From assembly GCF_014805685.1 (NCBI RefSeq), contig NC_060886.1, positions 23,159,108 to 23,223,107 of the forward strand: a DNA stretch of 64,000 nucleotides, read 5' to 3'. Positions 34,331 through 46,900 of the stretch are shown here, in pieces. Made by a program: the position numbers and the translations under genes. The notes under the pieces were generated by a model, which worked only from the letters and a program-made list of their open reading frames with translations, was not told the origin of the DNA and made no database searches. This DNA comes from Silurus meridionalis (lineage: Eukaryota; Chordata; Actinopteri; Siluriformes; Siluridae). Position 1 is the stretch's first letter, and each line of letters starts with the position of its first letter.

Positions 34331-34768
34331 CAGGGCTCTGGTTCCCACTGGTATATACTCAACTCTCTGGTATAGCAATCCTCAGCATTCACACACACGC
34401 ACACACTGATGAAGGTCGTGCCTCTCGTCTGAGTCACGTATGCGAAAGAGAAAAACAAGCTCATTGTCTATAATTAATAGCCAGAACATCGGTTACTTTT
34501 TTATTACCTCCTTTGCGAGTCACACACCAAGGAATACAATGCTAAATGATCTCTGTAGCACTTGTTAGGCTTTTCCCAGAACAAATCCTACACAGGGACA
34601 AGAGAGACACCGAAGAGCCAAGAGACAGTGAACGAATCACAATCTGGATCTGTAGCACAATAATTCTGGAGCAAAGAAACTTTGAGATTATATTTTTATA
34701 CGTACATTAAGATGAAATGAGATTGATCTAATTAACATCCCCATTAACTACCCGTTACTGTAATAATA
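34330..34768. other. Unassigned non-coding stretch
   Basis: Nothing nameable is seen. Confidence 0.35.
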
Positions 34769-34950
34769 AACGCCACTCTTCTGTATGGATGAGGTCAGAG
34801 CTCTATAGCAGGCCACTCAAGATCTTCCACTCCAACACATGAAAACCATATATCTATATATAGAGCTGGCTTTGTGCACAGGGGCATTGTCATGCCGGAA
34901 CAGGTTTGGGCACCCAGTTTAATAAGTGAAGGAAAAAATGTAAAGTCCCA
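34769..34950 (-). mobile_element. Tc1/mariner-type relic, family A
   Basis: 'CGCCACTCTTCTG', 'GAGGTCAGAGCTCTATAGCA', 'GATCTTCCACTCCAACA' and 'GTCATGCCGGAACAGGTTTG' are reversed family A pieces. A deletion removes the segment between the first two. The outer termini are lost. Confidence 0.8.
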
Positions 34951-34979
34951 AGTGGTTAAAGGAAGGTTGCGAGACAACT

Positions 34980-35013
34980 AGTCGCTCTGGATGAGGACGC
35001 CTGCCGAAGGCTG
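34980..35013 (+). mobile_element. SINE tail fragment
   Basis: 'GTCGCTCTGGATGAGGACG' with 'CCTGCCGAAGGC' after it matches the conserved SINE/LINE tail 'GTCGCTCTGGATAAG', 'GCGTCTGCCAAATGC'. It lies 30 bp from a Tc1 relic. Confidence 0.6.
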
Positions 35014-36134
35014 AGATGTTATAATCTATTTAAAAACCATTCCATTGCTGCCACTTCTCATTATCCCGCATCATGAGCCAGATCCATGTTAAAGCGTGAA
35101 AAGATAAAGACACCATTCCAGCCACATGGAAATGCACAATTCAGTCCTCTTTTATTCTGACAGTGTATGAACATCAGATCTGAGAACTCCTCTGTGGAAA
35201 CCTAGGCTGTGGCCACTCATGGCCCTTCATCACTTCCCTATTATGGCTTTCAGCGGGTTGTCAGAACAGCGCCTGTATATGTTCCTCACGTGTTTACAGG
35301 CTACTTAGCAGTCACTCCACGGATACCACAACGAGTGGAGAACTGCTGTCAGCACTTGGGTTCTGCCTATTATCCTTCTCTTCCATGTTCTGCTTCATCC
35401 AGTTGGTCATCCACCAGGGAACACTTCCACTGTTAACAACATCACTCACAGCACCACCAGATGAACACTGGCCATTTCTACGCCACTAATGTGAGAAGAA
35501 CATGAAACAAAGCTAAACGATCTTGGTTTCTGAAGAACTCCAGAGATTATCTACCAAGTAAACGGACTAGATTTGCCATCACGACTTGGGAACCTTCTAT
35601 TTCTAACTTAGTATAATATCCTCTCAAGCACCACCTGAGAATGGTACTGAATGCCATTAGGCAACATTTCTTTCGGAATATATTCCCAGAGTCCTAATGA
35701 GCATAAACCCACATCAAGTCATAACATCGCTGGCTACGCAGGAGGTTTATATAGCGATTGGCTTTAGTGAAGAAGATTTAAAACGAGGGGTGTGCTTGTG
35801 AAAGACCAGGATAACTGGGATCTCAAATGGCAGCCATTAGCGACACTGCAAAGCATTTATGGCATCTGCTTTCTCTCTGATGAGAAACAATTAGTCCTGA
35901 AATGATGCGCTTTTTTGTTGCGCAACAGCTGAGACTAGGCGCTGGGCCGCGATAAGAGCCGTCTCCTCCTGGCGGTTCTGGTCGTTACCCCCAGCATGTT
36001 GTATAAAAGTCTGTCTTTTTGTCGATCTCGTTTACATTTCGTGTGAGATGAGTCACACACTAATCTGGAGCCACCGTGAAAAAACGGTCGCACATTTAAA
36101 AAATGTAACTTGCTGATTTTTAATCTCCCCCATG
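35014..36134. other. Unassigned non-coding stretch
   Basis: No gene or repeat family is recognised. Confidence 0.4.
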
Positions 36135-36179
36135 CCTGCAGGGGGCAATATCTATTAACCCCACACCTGCAGGGGGCAA
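36135..36179 (+). promoter_or_regulatory. Tandem CTCF-like motifs, 31 bp apart
   Basis: 'CCTGCAGGGGGCAA' occurs at 36135-36148 and again at 36166-36179. The surrounding 31 bases are duplicated ('CAATATCTATTAACCC' and 'CAATATATATCAACAG'). The motif fits the vertebrate CTCF core (CCANNAGGGGGC type) with few mismatches, and both copies point the same way. Whether CTCF binds cannot be seen from sequence. Confidence 0.35.
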
Positions 36180-36227
36180 TATATATCAACAGGATTGCAC
36201 ATAGGTTCTCTAATAACATGGCAACAG

Positions 36228-36660
36228 CAGGAATGGGAAGATCGGAACATTTTAGTGACTTGGCTCTTTGAATCGTGTTCATCGAAATAAACGAATCTTT
36301 GAATCATTTAGTTCATTGCGTTCCTTTGACCAGGAATTTAAAACAAAATTTCATTTTTAATATGCAGATCCCCCAACAAGCCTACATACACAAATCTTTA
36401 CTATAGATCTAATAATTTACATATGTATATATAACTGCTTATCCTCCGTGAGGGTCAAGTGACAAAAGAACAAACAACTCACAGTAGAAGAGTCGGAGAT
36501 GAGCTACTCGATTCTGATTTTGCGATGCTTTGCTCTAGCAGTAAAAAACACAGAAAAAAACCAAAAACAAAGAATCACTCTTTAAGGCGACTCGTTCCTC
36601 TGAGTCACATTAATGACTTGTTTAGAAAGATTGAATCGTTCATGAACGACCCATCGCTAG
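36228..36660. mobile_element. hAT-like MITE (family H2)
   Basis: The left end 'AATGGGAAGATCGGAACATT' followed by 'TTAGTGA' is mirrored by the right end 'GTTCATGAACGACCCATCGC' and 'TAG'. Both fit a teleost repeat that starts with TAGTGATGGGAAGTTC and carries 'ATGAACGA' and 'AATCGTT' motifs. Imperfect inverted repeats extend inward ('CGAATCTTTGAATC' against 'AGATTGAATCGTTC'). No transposase motif is present in the 433 bp. The flanking 8-mers do not match, so a target duplication is not supported. Confidence 0.6.
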
Positions 36661-37548
36661 CCAACCGGCTGATTCCTCCACCAATGGCTGTAATGAGTGT
36701 AAATACCGATGAGTCTGCATTTAAGCTTTAAAGTTTTTCTTGTTGGTTTTGCTTTTCTAATGCCACATTTCTCAGATAAGGGGACAGCTGGAAAAACATA
36801 GCGGCAAGTTTAGGATTCTAGCAATCAGTGGTGTTACCAGATTGTTTTGTATGCAGTCTGGATCTCTAGGGTGGTCCAGTGATAATAGGATTTAAAACAA
36901 AAATTACTTCAATCAAATCCCATACATGGATAGAGCGTAGCATAAATGGACAAAAAAACAGAAAATGAAAATCCAGGGAGAATAATAAAAAAAAATATAT
37001 ATATATAAACTGGTAAATGTCGCCAACAAGTCTCCCCCCCGTCAATAATTTGTATGCCGAAAATAGCTTTCAATTATACTTAAGCAGGAATGCAGCAAAT
37101 GAAGGCAAAACAATTTAAGACCCCGTCGTTTGGACCGGTTCCAAAATCTGATCAGTTCTTCTGGTTACAATGGTAATATTCCATAGAAATCCTACAAACA
37201 TTCAAGCACTCGTTCTGCGAATATTATACCTGAGAATCTCACACAGCTTGATGAACATAGAATAAAAATAAAAATAAAAAAATTTCTATCAGTCATTCAT
37301 GACTTTAGGATTCCAAAGTTCTATCCCTTATTTGTTCTTACTCTCGACAGAACCGCATATAAGTGTAAACCTCAATTAAATAAACAGCAAACAGACCATA
37401 AAAGCACCCAAAAACACATTCCCACTACTAAATCCACCAATGTTCTCAACCTGAATTAAAGAGACGAGTGCATATAGGTGTATATCAGTTTAAAATGACA
37501 AAATCTCTCCAGGAACAATGGGCATTGATGTAGCTGTTAGAAAGCGTG
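36661..37548. other. Unassigned non-coding stretch
   Basis: No element is recognised. Simple A-rich runs lie near 36985-37010 and 37262-37281. If the open stretch that follows is a terminal exon, its 3' UTR would fall here on the minus strand. I see no clear AATAAA in the first few hundred bases. Confidence 0.35.
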
Positions 37549-37801
37549 CTAAGAGCTGGCTCGGGTTTCACTGTTTCTGCTGCACAGCGTGGCGGCCTGT
37601 AACGAGGACATGTCCTGTTTCTCGTTTAGCGAAAGAAGACGTAAACACTGCCTCGGCACCTCCGGAGCCACATGTGCCGCCGACTGGATAGCGCCCTGTT
37701 CCGCCTTCTCAAAGAGGCGGAGCTGCAGCTGTATGTCCTGAGGGACTGGCTTGTTTTGTTCGAGAAGTCCCAGTGAGGAGAGAGAGTGATGACATAGCCT
37801 C
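37549..37801 (-). CDS. Candidate terminal coding exon, unidentified protein
   Basis: On the minus strand a pyrimidine-containing tract ends in 'GTTGCAATGCCAG', a usable splice acceptor (AG at 37803-37802). An open frame of 84 residues then runs to a TAG ending at 37549. Its composition looks coding. It is rich in Leu, Gln, Glu, Ala and Arg, G/C-ending codons dominate (CTG CAG CTC CGC CTC), and it contains QDIQLQLRLFEKAEQGAIQS and 'VPRQCLRLLSLNEKQDM', which would form helices. The open frame extends upstream of the acceptor to 37878, so the exon start is uncertain. I cannot assign a family. It could also be a chance open frame or an old processed fragment. Confidence 0.28.
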
Positions 37802-39619
37802 CTGGCATTGCAACAGTGCAAAAGAAACCCCTCTACCCCTGCAGCTGCTCTGTCCACAGAGGCTTTTTGCTTAGTCACCTTCGAAATGAGCTTTTAACAG
37901 CTGAACAAAATCGGTTCCATCCATCCAGCAGGAGGAACCCTACCCGAACCAGCTATCACGGTGCACCATCAATGACACTCTCAGCTAAACTCTCATCATC
38001 TCGCCGGAGATCTGAGTCAGCATGTCATCAGAACTCAGGAAATCAAGCTCCCTTTAAAGAATAAAGAAGAAAAAAAAAAAGGCATGCCTCAAAACCTTAC
38101 TTCAAAGAGCTTCCACAGAAGACCTTGAACTGCCTTTGATGCCTTTACCGTACCTCTTGAGCTCAAGCAAGAAATGGGTCACCTGTTTCTTCTCAGAAAT
38201 GTACCCACAGGAAGAAAAACTATCAGCGAGACAAATTGCATGAACTGACGTGCAATATTCAAATCACCTGCTCATTCAAAACAGCAAGGATGTAGAATAT
38301 AAAAATAATGAACACCACCACCACATTTGGTTTAAAGGTGCATTGGAAGACACCCAAGAACACCGTCCAATAGAGTGATGATCAGATTTAAAAAGTGGTC
38401 AAACGGTCACGTTCTCATATAAGTTGAGGAACAGATTTCGAGATAAAGGATAAGGAGCAGCCCAGCTAAATGCCCTATACCCCATTGGGACTAAACGAAC
38501 AGAAGGTTTGATAATACATCATGAAATTGATATGATTGGTGACTTGGTGTGACTCGCAGCTCTCGTATGTATCCGCAAAGCAGCATTCAAAACATTGGTC
38601 GAATCCTGAAGATCAAGCTTACAGATACAAGATCTTTATCGAGTGGTTGATCAAGCAGTTGCTGCCTGGTTACTGAGCAGAAACCCGCAGAAGGAACTTT
38701 ACATCGATCAGCAAATTTGGTTCCTCGTTGCAATTTTAGGATACTTCATTATACCGCTAAACATTTGTGCCGTGTGTTAGATAACATTCCACCTATTCAA
38801 AGAGGAAAAGCTTTCACTTTGGAGTATTACAGGATGTGTGGGCACGTCATCAGACCACGAAGCATCAGCAGACCAGAAATTCAGTGCTACTGGAAGCAAA
38901 TCCATGCGTTTCACTCACATGGGTGTGGGAGGGGTTAACTGGGTAATTAAGACGGCGTGGGGGCATAAATGCACATCTGTGAGAGAGTAGGCAAGCGGTG
39001 TCATGATTTCAGTGCGGTGACAAACAGGATGGATGAGTCAGAGTCGCTTCCTCTCGCGCGCTGTTCGGCTTTCAGAAAAACAGCCGCCACCTATGAAGCT
39101 CTCGGCGAGTGCGCGCGTCGGCTCTGATTCACCGCAGATTCATTCACAGGCTTTTTGAATGGAGAGGAAGTTGTTTGCCTGAGGAACATTCGGGCGCAGC
39201 ATATTAACGAGGCCAAGGCGTTTTAGTCATCGCCACATCAGGCAAAGGCGCTCGGAGGAATAAACGCGGTTGATGTTGACGCTTTGCTCATTCTGAAACG
39301 AGTCCTCCTTTGTCCGATGTGATGGAACTTCTGAAACTTCACAGACGGGAGGGAAAAGACTCGAGCATATTGAGAAATCTCTTCTCAATCTGGTACTGGT
39401 TTAACTTAATTAGCCTTGTGCAATCCAGACACTATCATCTTAGCAGAAGCTCCATCCACTGGTCATCAGATGTGGCTTCATTTGTTTCAGAGGAAGCATT
39501 TCCCAGCTCTCTCTCTCGCATGTCATGGAACGGGGGAAAGAACTAGCAGAAGGAAGGGGAACCACAGCAGAAATGGAATCGAAAACGCATAAACGGCACG
39601 ATTTTGTGATCTTTATAGC
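37802..39619. other. Unassigned non-coding stretch
   Basis: About 39030-39270 is CpG-rich (around 23 CpG, with CGCGCG near 39055 and 39113) and contains 'ATGAGTCAG', an AP-1-like site. No gene or repeat family is otherwise seen. Confidence 0.4.
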
Positions 39620-39680
39620 GATGCAGGGATCTGAACTCGCAACCTTGCAGTCCCTAATTACCAGTGCCCTACCCCTGCTG
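39620..39680 (-). mobile_element. tRNA-derived SINE head
   Basis: Read on the minus strand it has 'GGGCACTGGTAATTAGGG' (A-box-like) and 'GCGAGTTCAGATCCC' (B-box-like, plus-strand positions 39626-39638), spaced as in a tRNA-derived SINE promoter. The body and tail are not recognisable next to it. Confidence 0.55.
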
Positions 39681-40745
39681 ATGAGCGATGAAACCCATTA
39701 GATCTTAGCAATCGATAGAAGCCTGGAAAGCTCCTAATGTAAGCGAAATGGTGTAATGCACATTCAGATAACAAATGATATGTGCCACAATGAAAAGCCC
39801 CATTGCTCCAGATGATGTCAGTAGAACGTGTGGGCAAACAACCTGCGCTCTACTAATTGCTTAATGTCCTGGGCACAGCAGCTTTAATTATAGGATGAGA
39901 GCATCAACAGAATTCCAGAGAGCACTGGCACACCACAGCTCTACAAGTGTGCGTATGTGCACAGACTTGGATTTGAAAAAGAGAGTGGGGGTCCGAAAGC
40001 CTGGTCTCAGGCTACCCACACGGCCGACTCCTTTGAGAACTCAAATCCCCAAGTGCTCTGGGAATTTCCCACTAAGTAACATTTTAGAAAAACACACAAA
40101 CAAGCTGTCCGGGTCTCATTATAGCCGGCGGAGCGACGACTAAGCGCAGAGTTGGAGATGTCTGTCGCTGCCAACAAATCATACTAAACAGCTAATCAAT
40201 GTAGCAAGCTAAACCCGCTCAGGGTATTTCAAAAAGCCATGTATGAAGGGTGTATAAAATCCTGGAGCATGGCCAAGTTGAAGATTCACTGATTGGAGGT
40301 TTCATCCTGACAGCGTGGGTATTATATCCATCTATCTATCCATCCATCTATATATACATATTTGATTTGACATACATATACGTGTGTGTTTGTATATATA
40401 TATATATATTTATACATATCTCACATGGCCTTTTTCATTAGGAACATTTGTTAATTTTGAATGTAATGTGATTGATTTATTTTTATTTTTTTGTAAAATG
40501 TACATAAATTCCAAGGGATGCAATGGATCACAGTCCCACATGCACTCATTTATTACTCATTTATTACTGTGAGTTTTTATACTAGTAAATACTATTAAGT
40601 GTTTTTTTAAGCCTGGTTAAAAAAATAAATAAATAAAAATTAAAAATTAAAAAAGTACCCATCATTAAAGATCTATCAATAAAAAGAATATGGAAAGAGA
40701 AAAGAAGAAAAAAAAAAAAAAAAGAATGGACTATATATTGTATTA
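39681..40745. other. Unassigned stretch with short AT-rich simple repeats
   Basis: It contains a (TCTA/TCCA)-like run at about 40328-40352, a (TA)n at about 40394-40411 and A-rich runs at 40619-40655 and 40708-40722. No gene is recognised. Confidence 0.4.
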
Positions 40746-40937
40746 CAGGTAGTCGTCAACTTAAGACCCTTCGACTTTACGACCACAATCGCTAGCTGCG
40801 GCGTACGTTATTTTTTTTTTTACCAGCTTCCGGCATCCTTTCACAGTACTGTACATATAGCCTACTCTACTTACGACCAAATTGTGTTACGACCGGTCTG
40901 TCGGTCCCAATCGTGGTCGTAAGTCGACGACTACCTG
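40746..40937. mobile_element. 192-bp MITE with TA target site
   Basis: The left end 'CAGGTAGTCGTCAACTTAAG' is mirrored by the right end 'GTAAGTCGACGACTACCTG', so the terminal inverted repeats are about 20-24 bp. TA flanks both sides (40744-40745 and 40938-40939), as expected for a Tc1/mariner-type insertion. Subterminal pieces are also inverted ('TACGACCACAATCG' against 'CAATCGTGGTCGTA'), so most of the element could fold into a hairpin. It has no coding capacity. Confidence 0.82.
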
Positions 40938-40987
40938 TATATTATTATTACTATATATACCATAATAAAAGGTTACAATTCTAAATA

Positions 40988-42297
<1,310 letters not shown>

Positions 42298-42328
<31 letters not shown>

Positions 42329-42337
42329 CTCTCTCCT
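42298..42337. repeat. Compound (CA)n(CT)n microsatellite
   Basis: About 14 CA units are followed directly by about 5 CT units. Confidence 0.94.
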
Positions 42338-42619
42338 CTTTGTGTTTTCTTTATATTTTCCACCTGATTAGAAGGTTGGTGTCGGTCTCAATCGGTGGAA
42401 AATTTTACAGCGTAGTCATACCCCAAAGTCCTGACCAGGATTCGGTGCCTCACGCACTTCGAGTAATGAAAGCACTATTTTTGGCGTGTTCAGACTCATT
42501 CCGGCTTCCAGTCATATTACACCAGTAAGGCATAATTATGCCACGCTTTATGGAAGTCGTTGATCTGATGTTAAACCTGAATCACAGTGTAGTCTCTCGC
42601 TTTACTCTGTAGGGTTTTA

Positions 42620-42625
<6 letters not shown>
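42338..42625. other. Unassigned non-coding stretch
   Basis: Nothing nameable is seen. Confidence 0.35.
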
Positions 42626-42694
<69 letters not shown>

Positions 42695-42698
42695 CACA
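42626..42698. repeat. Compound (TA)n(CA)n microsatellite
   Basis: About 29 TA units (to about 42684) are followed by a short CA run. It ends roughly 30 bp before a Tc1 relic. Confidence 0.95.
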
Positions 42699-42726
42699 AC
42701 ACTTTTGGCTGGTGAGACTTATTGCG

Positions 42727-43137
42727 GTATGGCCAAAAGTATGTGGACACCGTATGTTGTGCTTCTCCGAACTGCCACAATGGTGAAAGCGCGTAATTGC
42801 ATTGAATGTATTTGTGTGCTGCAGAATTACAGTTTCCCTTCACTGGAGCGAGAGGACACGTTTCAGCATGCCGGCCGGGAGCTCTTGTGCGCAAAACGAT
42901 CTCCATAAAGCAACGATTAATTTAAGGTTGAAGAGTGAAAAAGAAAAGAAAAAACTTGAGTGCCCTTCACAGAAACCCAACCCCACTATACACCTTTATG
43001 CTGAATGAATTGTATACCGTCTGCACCCCAGACCTTCTTGCTGAACATCAGCACCTGACCTCACTAAAGCTCTTGTGGCTGAATGAGTAGAAATCCTCAC
43101 AGGCACGCTCCAAAATCTGGAATGGGATGCAAGCTTT
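42727..43137 (+). mobile_element. Tc1/mariner-type relic, family A
   Basis: The left end reads 'TATGGCCAAAAGTATGTGGA' and 'CACCGTATG'. Interior pieces include 'TTACAGTTTCCCTTCACTGG', 'CAGCACCTGACCTCACTAAA', 'GCTCTTGTGGCTGAATGAG' and 'CACGCTCCAAAATCTGGAAT'. It covers most of the family's length but has small deletions and no lasting open frame. The right terminus is missing. Confidence 0.86.
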
Positions 43138-44335
43138 TTTACCCACTACATCTGACCTTTTTTTTTTTTCTTTCTTACCTGACCCCGAGTCCGTGGGACT
43201 ATTTGAACTGATTCATCGCGCAATAAACCTTCTGCTTTAACTCGTAAGCATCTCCGCTGTTTTCTTTTAATTACACGGAACATTTCTGCCTTGCTGTTTG
43301 TTGACGATGAATCAGCCTGGAGGAGGATTTCAGCCGGAATCCCAGCTTTCAGCGGTCGGTTTCGTATCTCCGTACTCGTACAGAACGAGGATCTTACAGG
43401 GTTTTAGCAGGTCTGTAAGCTCCCATCTGATGTCAACAGGCATTTCAGTAACAGCTAATCCACACGCTGGCAGGATTTCAGCGCGCGCACAAGTCTCGAG
43501 TCACGAGAAGAAACAAAAACAAACTTCTTACCGAAATCAGGTCATCCTGGACGAGGTTTCAGAACCCGACCGAACTCGTGCCCACGGACAACAGTCAAGA
43601 GTTAACCGAAATATGAGCACATCACCCACCCCTGTGTGCAGCAGGGTTTATCCAGGCTATCTTCCCCACCAGCAGGAAGGATGACCCTGACTTACACCAC
43701 CAACATATACGGCTTGTTTAACAGCCTGGCCATTTCCTTTCCCAGCTCTAAGAGCAAGCTGTACTGACGATGAGGGCTGTAAAACAACAGAAGCAATTGA
43801 GGACAGAGGGCGACATGACCAGCCTGCCTCTTTCCTGAGGTACTTCCTGAGGGCTCAACTCAGCGCTGTGGCACCCTCGTCTGCTGCACAACACACACTA
43901 CCACTCTTGCTTCCTGTCATAAAAAAAAAAAAAAAGGGTGGCATTCTTTTTCTGGGACTGTTCTCTGAAACAATACAAGCCTCTTTTATTTCCTCACTTC
44001 TGAGTAATGAGATTCAGGGGAGAAACCAGCGAGAGTAGGAGATCTTCCCCATTCCACGGTAAAAGCTTTTTTGAAAATTCGCCGTTCTCATTCCGTTGGC
44101 TCGGGTGCAAGAAATGCATTCAGATAACTGCACTGCTGGATCCCACCTGACGTCAGCGCAAATGCAGGAGCGGCAAATCACTAGCATGAGATAAGCAGAT
44201 TTCATGGCTGTGTTAATCTTTGTTTATTCATAGTTGCCAGGCTCGCAACCTTATTCTCTACTCCATATTGACTTTGGCCAAACAAAGTTTTGTGTGTATA
44301 TTTAATCATAGCCCAGTCTCCTGCTGCCCCACACA

Positions 44336-44338
<3 letters not shown>
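43138..44338. other. Unassigned non-coding stretch
   Basis: On the minus strand 'GGGGTCAG GTAAGA' at about 43180 resembles a donor, but no acceptor of quality is paired with it. A-run at 43921-43935. Confidence 0.4.

Positions 44339-44382
<44 letters not shown>
44339..44382. repeat. (AC)n microsatellite
   Basis: An AC run of about 22 units. Confidence 0.97.
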
Positions 44383-44383
<1 letters not shown>

Positions 44384-44439
44384 ATACAAGAAGCCATGAA
44401 CGAGGTGGATTCATTCAACCTTATTTTTTTTTTTTTTTA

Positions 44440-44472
44440 GAGCCAAAAGTGTTTGGACACCTGTCTTTGCTT
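44440..44472 (+). mobile_element. Isolated family A terminus
   Basis: 'GAGCCAAAAGTGTTTGGACA' followed by 'CCTGTCTTTG' matches the outer end of family A, but nothing of its interior follows. Confidence 0.45.
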
Positions 44473-44643
44473 CAAATCCCATTTCAAACCTGATCCTTAG
44501 TCCCCTCAAAGCTGAAGGTTTTTTTTTTTTGCTCATTCACCCAAGAGCATTAGTTCATGTTGGTCATATTGCGTCATGTGAAACAAATAATGACAAAAAA
44601 AATTGCGAATAATTTCAGTTTGAATCCGATATCCGAAACAGAA

Positions 44644-44677
<34 letters not shown>
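44644..44677. repeat. (AAT)n microsatellite
   Basis: A perfect trinucleotide run of about 11 units. Confidence 0.94.
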
Positions 44678-45624
44678 TAAATTTCTCCTCTGCATTAGTG
44701 TGACAAACTAGCTTTACTTCCTCTGCATTACGTTCATCGTTCAGTCTAGTAATTAAGCATTTCAGGTACCAAAAACCAGGGAACTGTTCAGCACACTGGA
44801 GATTCTTTTTTATTACACATGATAAATCTATGTTTTGTTCCAGCGATGGACTGAAAATGTGCTGTGATGCTGGAAGGTTTGTGCTTTCAATTACTCCAGT
44901 CCATCACACTCCCCCTTTTCCACTCACTAACCTGCACACTAGGACATGGCAAACAGTCGGGGAAGAGCCGAACGTGGAGAAGAAAGGCAGACTGAAATGC
45001 ACATCGCGTTAAAAGGAAGCAGTCAAACTGCATTAAGTAGCGGCTTTGCGCCTTCGCGATCTTGTTCCCCGACTAAAGAGGGAAATGCGATAATAATAGC
45101 GCAGTCGCAATGGGCGATATGACAAGCAGGAGAGACCCATTACTTTCATTGGAGAGATGCTTTAATTATAAGTAAGGTTTCAGAGATGGGGCCTCTTCAT
45201 GTTGATGTAGATCACAAACCGCTAATTAAGAAGCCAATGGCTGACAGGTACTAGTATGCTGGACCCAGGGGGTAACTGGTATGAAAAGAGTCGCACATGT
45301 AATTACGGGATCACGGCTCTTATTTTAAACCGAGATTACGGCTGAAGATCGGCGCAAACTTTGCCGCTCCTATATTTTGACATTTTTTCGTTCTTTTCCG
45401 TTGCACCCTGAATCCCAGAGAGTGATTTGATAATGACTGTAAATATAGTAGATATAGTTTTTCCAGGCTCCCTGGAGGCACCATGAATGAAAATACTGTT
45501 ACGCTCACTGTTCATTTCATTAGGGTCTGAAATGCTATATGCTTATATGAGTTATCATAGCCTTCAGTTTCCCCTCTGGAACCCCACATGAACACACTGA
45601 TGGTCCATGATTCTGTGCAATACC
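44678..45624. other. Unassigned stretch, possible regulatory DNA
   Basis: The part about 44990-45260 is not simple-sequence and carries 'CTTTAATTATAAG', 'CGCTAATTAAG' and 'GGCTGACAGG', which look like homeodomain and Meis-type sites. This is suggestive only. Confidence 0.3.
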
Positions 45625-45850
45625 CTCAGACCTACAGAGATCAGCAAGTTCCGAAACACTCAAACCAGTCAGGCGTCGCTTACGTTCGCCAAGATCACTG
45701 CGTTTTTTTCGTTCTGTCGTCTGACTTGCAAATGATCTAAAGCTCTTAACGTGTGTCTGCATGATTCTATGCATCGTGCTGCTGCCAGACGATTGCCTGA
45801 TTGGAGAGCTGCAGGAACTGCATGCAGGTCCACCTCATAAATTGTACAGC
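45625..45850 (+). mobile_element. Fragment of a teleost interspersed repeat (DNA-transposon-like)
   Basis: 'AGAGATCAGCAAGTTCCGAA', 'ACACTCAAACCAGTCAGGC', 'TCTGCATGATTCTATGCAT', 'CTGCTGCCAGACGATTGCCT' and 'GATTGG' keep the order of a common fish repeat that ends 'AGGTGTACCTAATAAAGTG'. Here 'AGGTCCACCTCATAAA' (about 45826-45841) would be that end. I know the family by sequence only and assign no superfamily. Confidence 0.55.
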
Positions 45851-46559
45851 ACAGCTCTTTCCAAGAAATGGATTTTTTGCTTAATATCCGTGAGCCTGAG
45901 GTCTCGAGGAAAACGCCCGACAGTTTTGAACTCCAAATGCCTTCCACATAAATATTCTCAACCTCAAATAAAGAGATCATAAAGAATATTACGGTCATAA
46001 TGAATTCTTTTTGGCCCGTCAAAGTTTTTTTTTCCCGCCAGTGCACACATTGTCCATGAAAACAAAAAGAAAAAAAGGGAACTTCGGGTCATTGTCCTGG
46101 CATGACTCGAGATTCTCACTGTAATTAAATTTAAACTCGGCGTGCTGCTACAAATCCTCGAACGAACAGAACTAACACGGCTTGTACCCATGCTGTAGAA
46201 AGAAGTCTGACGGTATTGCAGGATTTGGGATTTTTTCCCCCCAAAGCTTCCAGAAAACTTGCACGAATGCAAACAAAATGCATGGTTTAAGGACAGCAAT
46301 GTTGGCTGTCGCTTTTGATGGAGCAAAAGCTTTGCCTTTTTTAAATACTCTCCCTGTTCACTGGGGTGGCTAGTTCTTAAACGAGAACAAGGATCGCTTC
46401 TGTTTTTGTTTTTTTGCACGTTGCCATTACACATCGTTTGCACAGCTTGCAATTTAAATTGTTTTGCCAAATCAAATCATGTCCACACTTTCGACCAAAT
46501 CAGAAGGCTTGTAAACACAGCTTCCACGTAATTAACACATATCCGTAACGTGTTTTGGT
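45851..46559. other. Unassigned non-coding stretch
   Basis: The minus strand is open for 168 codons (46470-45964), but no domain or motif is recognisable and it runs through T/A-rich runs. Confidence 0.4.
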
Positions 46560-46892
46560 TAGCGGTGCATACACAATATGGGGACACCCAACATTGCAGG
46601 TCATGTGCTGTGACTCCCGCAATGCTGGGGAAACACGATTGGATGGAATGTATTTGGATGCGGTAACATGAAAGTTTCCCTTCACTTGAACTAAGAGACC
46701 CAAATCTGTTTAATGATGATGATGATGATGCACAAAGACAGCTCCATAAAGATATGGTTTAATGGGTTAGAGTTAAAGATCTTTATAGACCTGTGTCCTC
46801 AACCCTGCTGGACAGCTGGCTGAATGAGCACAAATCTCGAATCTGGTGGAACATCTTCCCAGAAGAATGGCGGTTACTATTAGTTGTTATAT
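46560..46892 (+). mobile_element. Tc1/mariner-type relic, family A
   Basis: 'TATGGGGACACCCAACATTG', 'AAGTTTCCCTTCACTTGAAC', 'GGCTGAATGAGCACAAATCT' and 'CATCTTCCCAGAAGAATGGC' are family A pieces. A (GAT)6 run at about 46712-46730 has expanded inside the copy. It ends about 10 bp before the hAT copy H1, so the two lie nested or end to end. Confidence 0.82.
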
Positions 46893-46900
46893 CTTGGGAA

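Noticed and set aside
39620..39680. Functional tRNA gene
   Set aside because: A- and B-box-like parts are present, but the acceptor stem does not pair. It fits a tRNA-derived SINE head.
45964..46470. Minus-strand open frame of 168 codons
   Set aside because: Ser/Phe-rich low-complexity translation with no motif, running through T- and A-rich runs. There is no splice or start context.
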